DNA of 64,000 nucleotides from Bacteroidaceae bacterium (GTDB lineage: Bacteria; Bacteroidota; Bacteroidia; Bacteroidales; Bacteroidaceae), in assembly GCA_017646665.1 (NCBI GenBank), contig JAGCMB010000057.1, forward strand, positions 35,144-99,143, given 5' to 3'. This document shows positions 1 through 9,205 of the stretch, piece after piece. The translations under genes and the position numbers were made by a program. How positions within the stretch are numbered: the first letter of the stretch is position 1; each line of letters starts with the position of its first letter. The notes under the pieces are model-generated. The model worked only from the letters and a program-made list of their open reading frames with translations. It was not told where the DNA came from and did no database searches.

Positions 1-1854
1 AACAAGCGTAAGTTGGATATCATCGTTGTGGGTACAGGTCTTGCTGGTGCATCGGCTGCTGCTTCACTTGGTGCTATGGGTTTCAATGTGCTTAACTTCT
101 GTATTCAGGATTCTCCACGTCGCGCTCACTCTATTGCTGCGCAGGGTGGTATCAATGCTGCAAAGAACTATCAGAACGACGGCGACTCTGTATACCGTCT
201 TTTCTATGATACAATCAAGGGTGGTGACTACCGTGCACGCGAAGCTAACGTTCACCGTTTGGCTGAGGTTTCAGGTGCTATCATTGACCAATGTGTAGCG
301 CAGTGCGTTCCTTTTGCACGTGAGTACGGCGGTCTTTTGGCTAACCGTTCATTCGGTGGTGCTCAGGTATCGCGTACATTCTATGCCCGCGGTCAGACCG
401 GTCAGCAGCTTCTTCTCGGTGCTTACTCAGCACTTAACTATCAGGTAAACCAGGGTACTGTAAAGGTTTATACACGTTACGAGATGCTTGACCTCGTTAT
501 TATCGATGGTCGTGCACGCGGTATCATTGCGCGTAACCTTGTAACAGGTAAGGTTGAGCGTTTCGCTGCTCACGCTGTTGTTATCGGTACCGGTGGTTAC
601 GGTAACGCATACTTCCTTTCTACCAACGCTATGGGTAGCAACGGTTCTGCTGCTCTCCAGTGCTACCGTAAGGGTGCTTGGTTTGCTAACCCTTGCTACG
701 CACAGATTCACCCAACCTGTATCCCTGTTCACGGCGACAAGCAGTCTAAGTTGACTCTTATGTCTGAGTCACTACGTAATGACGGTCGTATTTGGGTTCC
801 AAAGAAGCTCGAGGATGCAAAGGCACTTCAGGCCGGTACAAAACATCCTAACGATATTCCAGACGAGGACCGTGACTTCTATTTGGAGCGCCGTTATCCT
901 GCATTTGGTAACCTTGTTCCACGTGACGTTGCTTCACGTGCTGCAAAGGAGCGTTGCGACAAGGGCTTTGGTGTAAACAACACCGGTTTGGCCGTATTCC
1001 TCGACTTCAAGTATGCTATCCAGCGTTTGGGTGAGGATGTTGTACGTCAGCGTTATGGTAACCTCTTCGATATGTACGAGGAGATTGCTGATACAAACCC
1101 ATACAAGGAGCCAATGATGATATTCCCTGCTATCCACTATACAATGGGTGGTATTTGGGTTGACTACGAGTTGCAGACATCTGTTCCAGGTTTGTTTGCT
1201 ATTGGTGAGGCTAACTTCAGCGACCACGGTGCTAACCGTCTTGGTGCTTCGGCTCTTATGCAGGGTCTTGCCGATGGTTACTTTGTTCTTCCTTATACAA
1301 TCCAGAACTATCTTGCCGACCAGATTCAGGTTCCACGCTTCAGCACTGACGCTCCTGAGTTTGCCGAGGCCGAGAAGGCTGTAAACGACAAGATTGCCAA
1401 GTTGATGGCTATCAAGGGTACACGTAGCGTTGACTCTATCCATAAGGAACTTGGTCTTGTGATGTGGGACAATGTAGGTATGGCACGTACCAAAGAATCT
1501 CTTGAGAAGGCTCTCAAGGAGATTGACCGCGTTGAGAAACTCTTTTGGAGCGAGCTCCGTATCCCAGGTGAGGCTGATTCTCTTAACATTGAGCTCGAGA
1601 AGGCACTCCGCTTGCTCGACTTCATTGAGATTGGTCGCTTGATGGCATACGACGCCCTCAACCGTGAGGAGTCTTGTGGTGGTCACTTCCGTGAGGAGCA
1701 TCAGACCGAAGAGGGTGAGGCTAAGCGTGACGATGAGAACTTCTCATACGTTGCTTGCTGGAAGTACACCGGCGAGGGTCAGGAGCCAGAACTTCTCAAA
1801 GAGGACCTCAACTATCAGTACATTAAGGTACAACAGCGTAACTACAAAAACTAA
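1..1854 (+). CDS. frdA: Fumarate reductase / succinate dehydrogenase flavoprotein subunit (5' partial)
   Basis: Catalytic FAD subunit of quinol:fumarate reductase, which interconverts fumarate and succinate at the inner face of the cytoplasmic membrane in anaerobic respiration. The reading frame is open from base 1 (N-K-R-K before the dinucleotide fold), so the true start lies before the window; a TTG at 13 is not the start. Visible are the FAD-binding GxGxxG stretch ([12 protein letters not shown]), the [11 protein letters not shown] segment whose His (codon 127-129) is the usual covalent FAD site, and the [10 protein letters not shown] and [14 protein letters not shown] active-site/FAD regions. 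The C-terminal helical domain is complete. frdB follows after 21 nt. The cytochrome b subunit, usually upstream in this order, would be outside the window. Confidence 0.97.
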   Translation, partial: NKRKLDIIVVGTGLAGASAAASLGAMGFNVLNFCIQDSPRRAHSIAAQGGINAAKNYQNDGDSVYRLFYDTIKGGDYRAREANVHRLAEVSGAIIDQCVAQCVPFAREYGGLLANRSFGGAQVSRTFYARGQTGQQLLLGAYSALNYQVNQGTVKVYTRYEMLDLVIIDGRARGIIARNLVTGKVERFAAHAVVIGTGGYGNAYFLSTNAMGSNGSAALQCYRKGAWFANPCYAQIHPTCIPVHGDKQSKLTLMSESLRNDGRIWVPKKLEDAKALQAGTKHPNDIPDEDRDFYLERRYPAFGNLVPRDVASRAAKERCDKGFGVNNTGLAVFLDFKYAIQRLGEDVVRQRYGNLFDMYEEIADTNPYKEPMMIFPAIHYTMGGIWVDYELQTSVPGLFAIGEANFSDHGANRLGASALMQGLADGYFVLPYTIQNYLADQIQVPRFSTDAPEFAEAEKAVNDKIAKLMAIKGTRSVDSIHKELGLVMWDNVGMARTKESLEKALKEIDRVEKLFWSELRIPGEADSLNIELEKALRLLDFIEIGRLMAYDALNREESCGGHFREEHQTEEGEAKRDDENFSYVACWKYTGEGQEPELLKEDLNYQYIKVQQRNYKN

Positions 1855-1875
1855 TCATTCCTAAATTTGTAAGCA

Positions 1876-2631
1876 ATGGACAAAAATATAAGTTTTACAT
1901 TGAAGGTATGGCGTCAGAGAGGTCCTAAGGCTAAAGGTGCTTTTGAGACCTATCAGATGAAGGATATTCCTGGCGATACCTCATTCCTCGAGATGCTCGA
2001 CATTCTTAATGAACAGTTGGTAAACGAGAATAAGGAACCGGTTGCATTCGACCACGACTGCCGCGAGGGTATCTGCGGTATGTGCTCGCTTTATGTAAAC
2101 GGTCATCCTCACGGCCCTGCAACAGGTGCTACAACCTGTCAGCTCTATATGCGCCGTTTCAAGGATGGTGACACAATCACCGTTGAGCCTTGGCGTTCAG
2201 CAGGTTTCCCTGTAATCCGCGACCTTATGGTTGACCGTACAGCGTTCGACAAGATTCAGCAGGCCGGTGGTTATGTATCAATCAACACAGGCGGTATGCC
2301 CGATGCCAATGCAATTCCCATTGGTAAGGATGTTGCCGAGGAGGCTATGGATGCTGCAGCTTGTATCGGTTGCGGTGCTTGTGTAGCTGCTTGTAAGAAC
2401 GGTTCTGCAATGTTGTTCGTTTCGGCAAAGGTAAGCCAGTTTGCATTGTTGCCACAGGGTAAGGTTGAGGCTGCAAAGCGTGTAAAGGCTATGGTTGCCA
2501 AGATGGACGAACTTGGTTTCGGTAACTGTACAAACACTCGTGCTTGTGAGGCTGAATGTCCCAAGTGTGTATCAATCAGCAATATCGCACGTTTGAACCG
2601 CGAGTTTATCAAGGCTAAATTGAAGGATTGA
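1876..2631 (+). CDS. frdB: Fumarate reductase / succinate dehydrogenase iron-sulfur subunit
   Basis: Electron-transfer subunit of 251 aa that passes electrons between the quinone site of the membrane subunit and FAD in FrdA. The N-terminal ferredoxin domain has the [2Fe-2S] ligands in [12 protein letters not shown] and a later TTCQ. The C-terminal domain has [11 protein letters not shown] for the [4Fe-4S] cluster and a second Cys group ([14 protein letters not shown]) for the remaining cluster. Full length for the Bacteroidetes family. It follows frdA by 21 nt and ends 16 nt before a strong palindromic terminator, so frdAB close this operon. Confidence 0.97.
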   Translation: MDKNISFTLKVWRQRGPKAKGAFETYQMKDIPGDTSFLEMLDILNEQLVNENKEPVAFDHDCREGICGMCSLYVNGHPHGPATGATTCQLYMRRFKDGDTITVEPWRSAGFPVIRDLMVDRTAFDKIQQAGGYVSINTGGMPDANAIPIGKDVAEEAMDAAACIGCGACVAACKNGSAMLFVSAKVSQFALLPQGKVEAAKRVKAMVAKMDELGFGNCTNTRACEAECPKCVSISNIARLNREFIKAKLKD

Positions 2632-2647
2632 TAAGTTCTTGATATTA

Positions 2648-2687
2648 ACACAAAAAGTGAGGTTGCATGCAACCTCACTTTTTGTGT
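2648..2687. terminator. Bidirectional terminator between frdB and the PepSY-like gene
   Basis: A perfect 40-bp palindrome centred between 2667 and 2668. The arms begin with an A-run and end with a T-run, so it can terminate both the rightward frdAB transcript and the leftward transcript of the convergent PepSY-like gene. Confidence 0.88.
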
Positions 2688-2705
2688 ATTTTATTCCTTA
2701 AGTAA

Positions 2706-3146
2706 TCAATCGTCTATGTCGTAGATCTTGAGATCCTTGTCAAATTTAAGTTCGAGTCGGTTTGACAATTTTACTTCGTAGTCGTTGCGGTCTCTCTCAA
2801 TCATAAGCACTTTTTCGCCCGCAAAGTTTTTGTCGATATACTCCTTTATAGCTTGTGGAATGATAGCTGCGGGAACTTCACCGAAACGACAGTCAACCTC
2901 TTCCCACTCTCCTTTGCCCGAGAACTCCAACTTTGTACCATCGGCAAGTTTAACCTCGTATGAACTGAAGAATATGCTGCACTCCTCCTTTGCGTATGTG
3001 AGCTTCACTCCTGCGAAGTGTGAGTTGATAAACTGTTGTGCCTGCTCTGGCAATTGGCTCTTGTCAATCAATTTGTCATTGTCTGCCGATGCAACAAATA
3101 CTCCAACAGAGAAAATAGCAACTAAAAACAATAGAATCTTTTTCAT
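2706..3146 (-). CDS. Secreted PepSY-like (DUF2874) protein
   Basis: A 146-aa protein with a Sec signal peptide (MKKILLFLVAIFSVGVFVAS) followed by two similar units of about 60 residues. Each has a helix (LPEQAQQFINSHFAG; IPQAIKEYIDKNFAG) and then a strand-rich part ending in YEVKLxxxxxLEF/KF. This is the layout of the putative PepSY-like family (PF11396, DUF2874) common in Bacteroidetes periplasm. Members resemble the BLIP/PepSY fold and their role is unknown; binding or inhibition of an envelope enzyme is only a guess. It is transcribed alone, convergent with frdB. Confidence 0.85.
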   Translation of the reverse strand: MKKILLFLVAIFSVGVFVASADNDKLIDKSQLPEQAQQFINSHFAGVKLTYAKEECSIFFSSYEVKLADGTKLEFSGKGEWEEVDCRFGEVPAAIIPQAIKEYIDKNFAGEKVLMIERDRNDYEVKLSNRLELKFDKDLKIYDIDD

Positions 3147-3277
3147 AATCTTACATTTTTATAGGTTAGTATATTTTTTTCATTAAACACCACTTTATGG
3201 TGCGCTGTTCATTTATTTCTGATGCAAATATTATATTCAATTTTGAAATGAATTTGAAATTTCAGAAAAAAACAAAA

Positions 3278-3310
3278 AAACTGAAGAGATTTTTTCATTC
3301 TCTTCAGTTT
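3278..3310 (-). terminator. Terminator after the PAP2 gene
   Basis: Stem 3278-3289 / 3299-3310 (12 bp, perfect). Read on the minus strand it is followed by a long T-rich tract, as expected for intrinsic termination of the PAP2-family gene that ends at 3336. Confidence 0.8.
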
Positions 3311-3335
3311 GGTCTTTTTTATTCCATTTTCTCTA

Positions 3336-4292
3336 TTATGCCTGCCTGAACAGTATCTTATATATATTTTTCGAGATGTAATAGGTTAGTAAGCCACTTA
3401 TAAAACCGGCTATGGCATCTATAAGGTAGTGTGCTTTTATGTACACGGTGGCGCAGCATAGCAATATAAAGAATGGGAAAAACAGAACAAAAAGTTTCTT
3501 GTTGCCCTTGTATGCAAGTATCATTATAACCAATGACACGCCTATGTGTGAACTTGGGAATGCCGCAGTGGGGCGTTCTCCAGCACTTTGTGCCAAATTC
3601 ACAAGCTCTGTAAAGAGACCTCCTTTACCCTCTTGGGCTATGGATATTTGTGGGTGCAGGTCGAAATAGTTTCCAATATTCTCATATACTCCACTGCTTG
3701 CTGCTGTTTCTCCAATCACCGGGAAATAGAACTGTGGCCCTGCAACAGGCAGGAATATATATATAATGTAATGAAGGAAGAACGATGCCATGATTATAAA
3801 TGTGCATTGTTCGACTCTGTCAGGACGTTTGAAATAGTAGTAGAATGTCACCGTTGCGGTCATAGGATAATAGAGCCAATATCCCATATTGAATGCTTCG
3901 CGCCAGAAATCTCCACTAAGAATCTTCTCGAAAAGCAGGGCTGGCTGGCAACCGAAAATGTTGAACTCTGTTGCGGCAAACAGGTGGTCGAGATTTGTAA
4001 AAATACGATTGAATTCAAATGTGTCGGGATACCAGTAATTGAGCAGGAACATTTGTGTCACCATTCTGACAAGTACAAGAAACCTCGATGGGTATTTTGT
4101 GTAGATGTAGATAAGGGTGAATGTACCTACGAGTATGAAAAAACGTCCCATAAGCATACTCTGGGGGTCGTTCAATCTGTTGTAGAAAATAATGATCAGC
4201 AGTGTTGTGAATAGGTTGTAGAATAGGTTTATTTTCTCTACTGCAACGAATTTTGTTTCAACCTCTCTGCGCTTGAATAAATCTATAGACAT
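3336..4292 (-). CDS. PAP2-superfamily membrane phosphotransferase (AUR1/inositol-phosphotransferase-like)
   Basis: A 318-aa polytopic membrane protein with about six to eight hydrophobic segments. The C-terminal half carries the PAP2 signatures PSSHIGVS (His249) and HYLIDAIAG (His288, Asp292), the catalytic His-His-Asp set of the PAP2 fold. The spacing and the HYLID form match the PAP2_3 group that includes fungal AUR1 inositol-phosphorylceramide synthase. Expected reactions are phosphate-ester hydrolysis or transfer of a phospho head group in the membrane. A role in sphingolipid or phosphoinositol-lipid head-group transfer is possible in this phylum but is not shown by the sequence. Monocistronic, with its own promoter and terminator. 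Confidence 0.8.
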   Translation of the reverse strand: MSIDLFKRREVETKFVAVEKINLFYNLFTTLLIIIFYNRLNDPQSMLMGRFFILVGTFTLIYIYTKYPSRFLVLVRMVTQMFLLNYWYPDTFEFNRIFTNLDHLFAATEFNIFGCQPALLFEKILSGDFWREAFNMGYWLYYPMTATVTFYYYFKRPDRVEQCTFIIMASFFLHYIIYIFLPVAGPQFYFPVIGETAASSGVYENIGNYFDLHPQISIAQEGKGGLFTELVNLAQSAGERPTAAFPSSHIGVSLVIMILAYKGNKKLFVLFFPFFILLCCATVYIKAHYLIDAIAGFISGLLTYYISKNIYKILFRQA

Positions 4293-4366
4293 CTCTCTTT
4301 TGTTATTTCATAGGTCTTTTTGTTGAGCAAATGACCACATAAAGTCCAGCTCTGACAAAGCGGATG

Positions 4367-4397
4367 CAAAGATAGTCAAAAAAACGTCTTGCGGCAA
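4367..4397 (-). promoter_or_regulatory. Bacteroidales-type promoter for the PAP2 gene
   Basis: On the minus strand, TTG (4395-4397), a 20-nt spacer, then TATCTTTG (4367-4374), matching -33 TTG / -7 TAnnTTTG. The start codon is at 4292, giving a leader of about 65-70 nt. Confidence 0.65.
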
Positions 4398-4509
4398 TAT
4401 TGCTTATTGTTACGTTGTTTAAAATAGTTTAAAGAGAGATACTTTTGATGTTATATAATTGCAGTGTGCGGTTTTATTGTTAATTTAGCAACAGTAAAAT
4501 GTTTTTATT

Positions 4510-6657
4510 ATGTCAAAGAAAGGTTCAAAAGGAAAAGGACGTCTGAATAAGGGTGTAATCATTGATATGATGGTTGACTTTTTCAATCGTAACGACAGTC
4601 GCATAGTCAGTCCCAAAGAGATATTCAAGGAACTTAGTCTTACATCAACATCGGCGCGTACACTATGTGTGAATATCCTCGATGATATGGTTTTTGACGG
4701 TTACCTCATTGAGCCTGAATTCAGAAAATACCGTTTGGCCGATAATTCATCCATTCTTGTAGGTACATTCTCGCGTAGCAAGGATGGTTACAATGAATTC
4801 TATCCCGAAGATGGTGGTGAGCCGGTGCTCATCAGTGAACGCAATTCGGCACACGCTCTCACCGACGACATTGTGCGTGTTGCACTCTTTGCAAGGCGCA
4901 GAGGTCGTGGCCGTGAGGGTGAGGTGGTTGAGATAATCAAGCGCACCCACGACACTTTTGTGGGTGAATTGAGCGTAGAAAAACATTATGCTTTTCTTAT
5001 CACCGAGAATCGTCTTATGCCTAACGATATCTTCATCCCTAAGGATTTGCTGAAAGGCGGCAAGAATGGTGAGAAGGCTGTTGTCAAGTTGCTTGAGTGG
5101 CCGCTTGACAGCAAGAACCCGGTGGGTAAGGTCGTTGACATACTTGGAAAAAGCGGTGATAATGATACCGAAATGAACGCAATCCTTGCTGAGTATGGTC
5201 TACCATATACATACCCGGTGGCCGTAGAACAGGCTGCCGAACAGTTGTCGTCCGATATATCTGAAGAGGAGATTGCTTTGCGCAAGGATTTTCGTGGCGT
5301 GACAACGATGACTATCGACCCCGACGACGCAAAGGATTTTGACGATGCGCTATCCATCCGCAGTGCCGGCGAGGGATTGTGGGAGATTGGTGTACACATT
5401 GCCGATGTGTCGCACTATGTTACCGAGGGTAGTGTAATCGATAAAGAAGCGTTCAAGCGTGCAACGTCAATATACCTTGTCGACCGCACCATACCGATGC
5501 TGCCCGAGCGTTTGTGTAACAACCTCTGTTCATTGCGCCCGAATGAGGATAAGCTTGCTTATTCTGTCATCTTCATAATGAATGAAAAAGCCGAGGTAAA
5601 GAAATTTGAAATTGTACGCACTGTGATAAACAGCAACCATCGTTTCTGTTACGACGAAGTGCAGGAAATTATAGAAAAAGGCGAAGGATTGTATTACGAC
5701 GAGATAAAAACACTCAATATGCTCGCTCAAAAGATGCGCGAGAAGCGTTTCCAGTCGGGAGCGATAGATTTCCAGCAGGCGCAAGTACATTTCCGCCTCG
5801 ACGAGAGCGGCAAGCCTTTGTCGGTCTATTTCAGCGAAAGCAATGAGTCGCATCAGCTCATAGAGGAGTTTATGCTGCTCGCCAATCGCACTGTAGCCGA
5901 GAAGATTGGCCGTAAGCCACACGATGCTCCGTTAAAGACATTTGTCTATCGTATACACGACCAGCCGAACCCCGAGAAAATTTCAATGCTCTCGAAATTC
6001 GTGAGCAAATTGGGTTATAAGATGAAGAGTGCAAGCGGACGTACAACGTCTGCATCGGCACTCAACAGCCTTTTAAAGGAGGTTCACGGCAGCAAGGAGC
6101 AGAACGTTATTGAGCAGATTTCGCTGCGTACAATGCAAAAGGCAAGGTATTCAACAGAAAACATCGGACACTATGGCCTTGCGTTCCGCTATTATACACA
6201 CTTTACATCGCCTATACGCCGTTACCCCGACCTGCTTGTGCATCGTCTGCTACATCGTTATCTCACGCTTGAAGCACGCACGGTCAGCAAGCCAAAATAT
6301 GAGGATTTATGCGAACACTGTTCGGCACAGGAGCAGGTTGCGGCAAATGCCGAGCGCACAAGCATCAAATATAAACAGGTGGAGTTTATGAGCGAGCACA
6401 TTGGCGAGGAATTTGATGCTGTTATAAGTGGCGTGACGGAGTGGGGCTTCTATGCAGAAATCAACGAGAACAAGTGCGAGGGAATGGTGCCTATGCGCAC
6501 TTTGCAGGACGATTATTATGAGTTCGACGAAGCGAACTACTGTATAATAGGTCGTCGCCGTCATCGCAAATTTACTATCGGCGACCCGGTGCGCATACGT
6601 ATTATGCGTGCAAATCTTGACAGGAAACAGCTCGATTTTGAATTGATTGACGAGTGA
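4510..6657 (+). CDS. rnr: Ribonuclease R
   Basis: A 715-aa processive 3'-5' exoribonuclease that degrades structured RNA and takes part in rRNA quality control. In order: an N-terminal winged-helix segment (about 10-70), cold-shock-like RNA-binding domains (about 75-230), the RNB catalytic domain with TIDPDDAKDFDDAL (metal-binding Asp cluster, near residue 270) and the SPIRRYPDL motif, then a C-terminal S1 domain (about 635-712, HIGEEFDAVISGVTEWGFY). Length is typical. It starts at an ATG after a 217-nt intergenic region that also holds the divergent PAP2 promoter. A two-component system follows 53 nt downstream and may share the transcript. Confidence 0.95.
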   Translation: MSKKGSKGKGRLNKGVIIDMMVDFFNRNDSRIVSPKEIFKELSLTSTSARTLCVNILDDMVFDGYLIEPEFRKYRLADNSSILVGTFSRSKDGYNEFYPEDGGEPVLISERNSAHALTDDIVRVALFARRRGRGREGEVVEIIKRTHDTFVGELSVEKHYAFLITENRLMPNDIFIPKDLLKGGKNGEKAVVKLLEWPLDSKNPVGKVVDILGKSGDNDTEMNAILAEYGLPYTYPVAVEQAAEQLSSDISEEEIALRKDFRGVTTMTIDPDDAKDFDDALSIRSAGEGLWEIGVHIADVSHYVTEGSVIDKEAFKRATSIYLVDRTIPMLPERLCNNLCSLRPNEDKLAYSVIFIMNEKAEVKKFEIVRTVINSNHRFCYDEVQEIIEKGEGLYYDEIKTLNMLAQKMREKRFQSGAIDFQQAQVHFRLDESGKPLSVYFSESNESHQLIEEFMLLANRTVAEKIGRKPHDAPLKTFVYRIHDQPNPEKISMLSKFVSKLGYKMKSASGRTTSASALNSLLKEVHGSKEQNVIEQISLRTMQKARYSTENIGHYGLAFRYYTHFTSPIRRYPDLLVHRLLHRYLTLEARTVSKPKYEDLCEHCSAQEQVAANAERTSIKYKQVEFMSEHIGEEFDAVISGVTEWGFYAEINENKCEGMVPMRTLQDDYYEFDEANYCIIGRRRHRKFTIGDPVRIRIMRANLDRKQLDFELIDE

Positions 6658-6710
6658 TTTCAATTCCATTTCAAAAACTGTTGCAATATTTGTAAAAAAG
6701 ACCAAGGAAT

Positions 6711-7394
6711 ATGAAACTGCTCATAATAGAGGACGACAAATCGTTGCGCGAAATAATGCACCGTGCTCTCACCGGTGAAGGCTATGTTGTAGAGGTTGCT
6801 CCCACATACTTTGAGGCTTGTGATAAGATTGCAGGCTACAGCTACGACTGTATTCTGCTCGATATAATGTTGCCCGACGGCAATGGGCTTAAGTTACTTG
6901 AGCAGATAAAGGCACTTGACAAAGACGATAGGGTGATTATAATTTCGGCGCGCGATTCCCTTGATGACAAAATTGCAGGGCTTGACTTGGGTGCCGATGA
7001 CTACTTGCCAAAGCCTTTTTATATGGCCGAGCTCTCGGCACGCATAAAGAGTGTTATGCGTCGTGGCGCAGGTTCTGTTAATAAAACAATGAGTGCCGGA
7101 AATATAACGCTCGACCTGCAGAGCCGTCTTGTGACTGTTGATGGCAATGCTGTTCCCTTGCTCAAGAAAGAGTTCGATATATTGCTCTATTTTATGCAGC
7201 GTCCCAATCACATCATTGACAAGGCGGTGCTAGCCGAATCGGTGTGGGGCGACCACATTGATATGGTCGACAATTTTCAGTTCGTATATGCGCAGATAAA
7301 AAACTTGCGTAAAAGACTCGCCGACGCCGGTGCTTCACAAAATATAAAGGCTGTTTATGGCTTTGGATATAAATTCACAGACACAGACTTATGA
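6711..7394 (+). CDS. OmpR/PhoB-family response regulator
   Basis: A 227-aa DNA-binding response regulator. The receiver domain (1-120) has the acidic pair ED at 7-8, the phospho-acceptor Asp51 in LLDIMLPDGNG, and the conserved Lys in LPKPF. The C-terminal winged helix (about 130-225) ends in the typical GFGYKF. Its stop overlaps the start of the histidine kinase gene by 4 nt (ATGA), so the two are translationally coupled. It is not the Bacteroides RprY type; the target genes are unknown. Confidence 0.95.
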   Translation: MKLLIIEDDKSLREIMHRALTGEGYVVEVAPTYFEACDKIAGYSYDCILLDIMLPDGNGLKLLEQIKALDKDDRVIIISARDSLDDKIAGLDLGADDYLPKPFYMAELSARIKSVMRRGAGSVNKTMSAGNITLDLQSRLVTVDGNAVPLLKKEFDILLYFMQRPNHIIDKAVLAESVWGDHIDMVDNFQFVYAQIKNLRKRLADAGASQNIKAVYGFGYKFTDTDL

Positions 7395-8653
7395 AACTCA
7401 TACACAAGGTAACTCTCCGTCTGGCATTGGTTGTTTTGCCAATATTGCTTCTATGGGCAACTGTTTTTTATTTTGCTATGGTAAACGAGGTGAACGACGA
7501 AACCGACGACAGCCTCGACGATTATGCCGAAATGATAGCACGTCGTGTCGTTACCGGTGAGGAATTGCCGACGCCTGGTGACGGCAGTAATAATACATAC
7601 TCCATAGAACTTTTGCCACCAACAGCGCAATATGACGATTCAAAGGTCTATGAGGACCGTGATGTCTACCTTTATTGGAAAAAAGAGACTGAGCCTGCCC
7701 GTGTGTTGACAAAGATTTTCCACGATGACGATGGTACTGCATACCGGCTCATCGTTTCGACACCGACATTCGAGCGCGACGATATAATAAGGGCAATACT
7801 CATTTATATAGCTATTATCTACACGGTTCTGCTGTGTACCATTCTCGCTGTCACGGTAGTTGTCTTCAAGTATAGTATGAAACCGTTGTACTCCCTTTTG
7901 AGGTGGCTCGACGGCTATCGTCCGGGCAATGGAACGGAGGGTTTCCCCAACGAGGAAACTGTTTTTGAATTCAAGAAACTGACAAAGGCTGCCCGTGAAA
8001 CCATTGAACGTGCCGAAAACCACCTTGAGCGTCAAAAGCAATTTATAGGCAATGCGTCGCACGAATTGCAGACTCCACTGGCCGTGCTTGGCAACCGCAT
8101 TGAGTGGATGATGGACAACACCTCGCTCACCGAGGAACAGTTTACCGAACTGTCAAAAATGCGCCAATCAATTAATCGCCTTGTGCGTCTTAATCGCACT
8201 CTGCTATTGTTGTCAAAGATTGACAACGGTCATTTCCTTGACAGGAGCAATGTCGACATTGTATCTGTAATAGAAAACGAGCTCGAGGTCTATAAGGAAA
8301 TCTTTGCCGAAAAGGAGCTTGTCTGCAAAGTGAATGTACCACAAAACTTTGTTGTGCAGATGGATGAGATGCTTGCAACCACAATGGTGAGCAATCTCAT
8401 CAAGAACGCGTTTGTACATTCGCCAGTGGGTGATACAATTGAAATCGCTATTTTGCAAGGTAGATTGTCTGTTTCAAACAGTGGTGATGAGGCTCTGGAT
8501 GGAGCAAGGCTTTTTGACCGCTTCTACACAAGCGGTAAGACAGGCTCGACAGGTCTTGGCTTGGCACTTGTGAAATCCATTTCCGGGTATTATGATTTTG
8601 GTCTTGAATATATTTATAGAAACGGCAAGCATAACTTCTATATAAAGTTTTGA
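7391..8653 (+). CDS. Membrane sensor histidine kinase
   Basis: A 420-aa partner of the preceding regulator. TM1 (about 10-31), a periplasmic sensor region of about 100 residues (32-134) rich in acidic residues, TM2 (about 134-160), a short linker, and HisKA with phospho-acceptor His224 in NASHELQTPLAVL. The HATPase_c domain has the N-box NLIKNAF and the G-box STGLGLALVK. The periplasmic domain matches no sensor I know by eye. The gene ends 4 nt before a long inverted repeat that it shares with the convergent nrdG. Confidence 0.94.
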   Translation: MKLIHKVTLRLALVVLPILLLWATVFYFAMVNEVNDETDDSLDDYAEMIARRVVTGEELPTPGDGSNNTYSIELLPPTAQYDDSKVYEDRDVYLYWKKETEPARVLTKIFHDDDGTAYRLIVSTPTFERDDIIRAILIYIAIIYTVLLCTILAVTVVVFKYSMKPLYSLLRWLDGYRPGNGTEGFPNEETVFEFKKLTKAARETIERAENHLERQKQFIGNASHELQTPLAVLGNRIEWMMDNTSLTEEQFTELSKMRQSINRLVRLNRTLLLLSKIDNGHFLDRSNVDIVSVIENELEVYKEIFAEKELVCKVNVPQNFVVQMDEMLATTMVSNLIKNAFVHSPVGDTIEIAILQGRLSVSNSGDEALDGARLFDRFYTSGKTGSTGLGLALVKSISGYYDFGLEYIYRNGKHNFYIKF

Positions 8654-8656
8654 TGA

Positions 8657-8698
8657 TAGACGTATTGTGGCGAGCAAATGCTCGCCACAATACGTCTA
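8657..8698. terminator. Long inverted repeat between convergent histidine kinase and nrdG genes
   Basis: A 20-bp perfect stem (8657-8676 / 8679-8698) with only two unpaired bases, lying between convergent genes. It covers the nrdG stop codon (8696-8698). There is no clear T-tract on either side, so it may act as a transcription barrier or mRNA 3'-end stabiliser rather than a classical intrinsic terminator. Confidence 0.65.
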
Positions 8699-9190
8699 AA
8701 TATCCATCACCACCGTTTCGCCTTTTTCAAGTGATGCCTGCACATCGATAATCCTTTGGTTGCTGCTGCCACGGAAACGCAGCTCTTCGTCTTTTAGAGC
8801 CTCTATAAAGCGGCCGTCGACAAGCACATCTATCTGTTCAAGCAGAGCCTTTTGTGCCGGATTCTGCAATAGAATCTCAAAGAGAAAGCCTGTGTAGCAC
8901 CAGATGTTTTTGTTGCTCTGTTGTTTGATGGCCTTGGCAAGGGTTGTAAAGCCTTCGGGCTGAAACATCGGGTCGCCACCCGAGAAGGTCACGTCGGCAA
9001 ATGGGTCGGCCAGTATGACTTTCAAAATCTCCTCAATCTCAACGGCGTGGCCATTCTCAATGTCCCACGATTGCGGATTGTGGCAGCCAGGGCAATGATG
9101 GGGGCATCCCGAAGAATAGACCGAGGTGCGAAACCCCGGTCCATCTACTGTTGTATCTTCCACTATCTCAAGAATGGAGATTGTTGTCAT
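8696..9190 (-). CDS. nrdG: Anaerobic ribonucleoside-triphosphate reductase activating protein (radical SAM)
   Basis: A 164-aa radical-SAM activase that installs the glycyl radical on NrdD using S-adenosylmethionine and a [4Fe-4S] cluster. The cluster motif CPHHCPGC (Cys29, Cys33, Cys36) is present, followed by a TFSGGDP motif near residue 88. Length is typical for NrdG. It is the second gene after nrdD with a 15-nt gap, so one transcript supplies enzyme and activator. The annotated end lies inside the inverted repeat that separates it from the kinase gene. Confidence 0.95.
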   Translation of the reverse strand: MTTISILEIVEDTTVDGPGFRTSVYSSGCPHHCPGCHNPQSWDIENGHAVEIEEILKVILADPFADVTFSGGDPMFQPEGFTTLAKAIKQQSNKNIWCYTGFLFEILLQNPAQKALLEQIDVLVDGRFIEALKDEELRFRGSSNQRIIDVQASLEKGETVVMDI

Positions 9191-9205
9191 ATCTGTTTGT
9201 TTTTA

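Noticed and set aside
934..1701. A 255-codon minus-strand frame inside frdA
   Set aside because: Fully covered by the conserved flavoprotein gene; the frame is a by-product of its codon use.
6711..8653. RprX/RprY assignment for the two-component pair
   Set aside because: The receiver and linker sequences do not resemble Bacteroides RprY beyond the family level.
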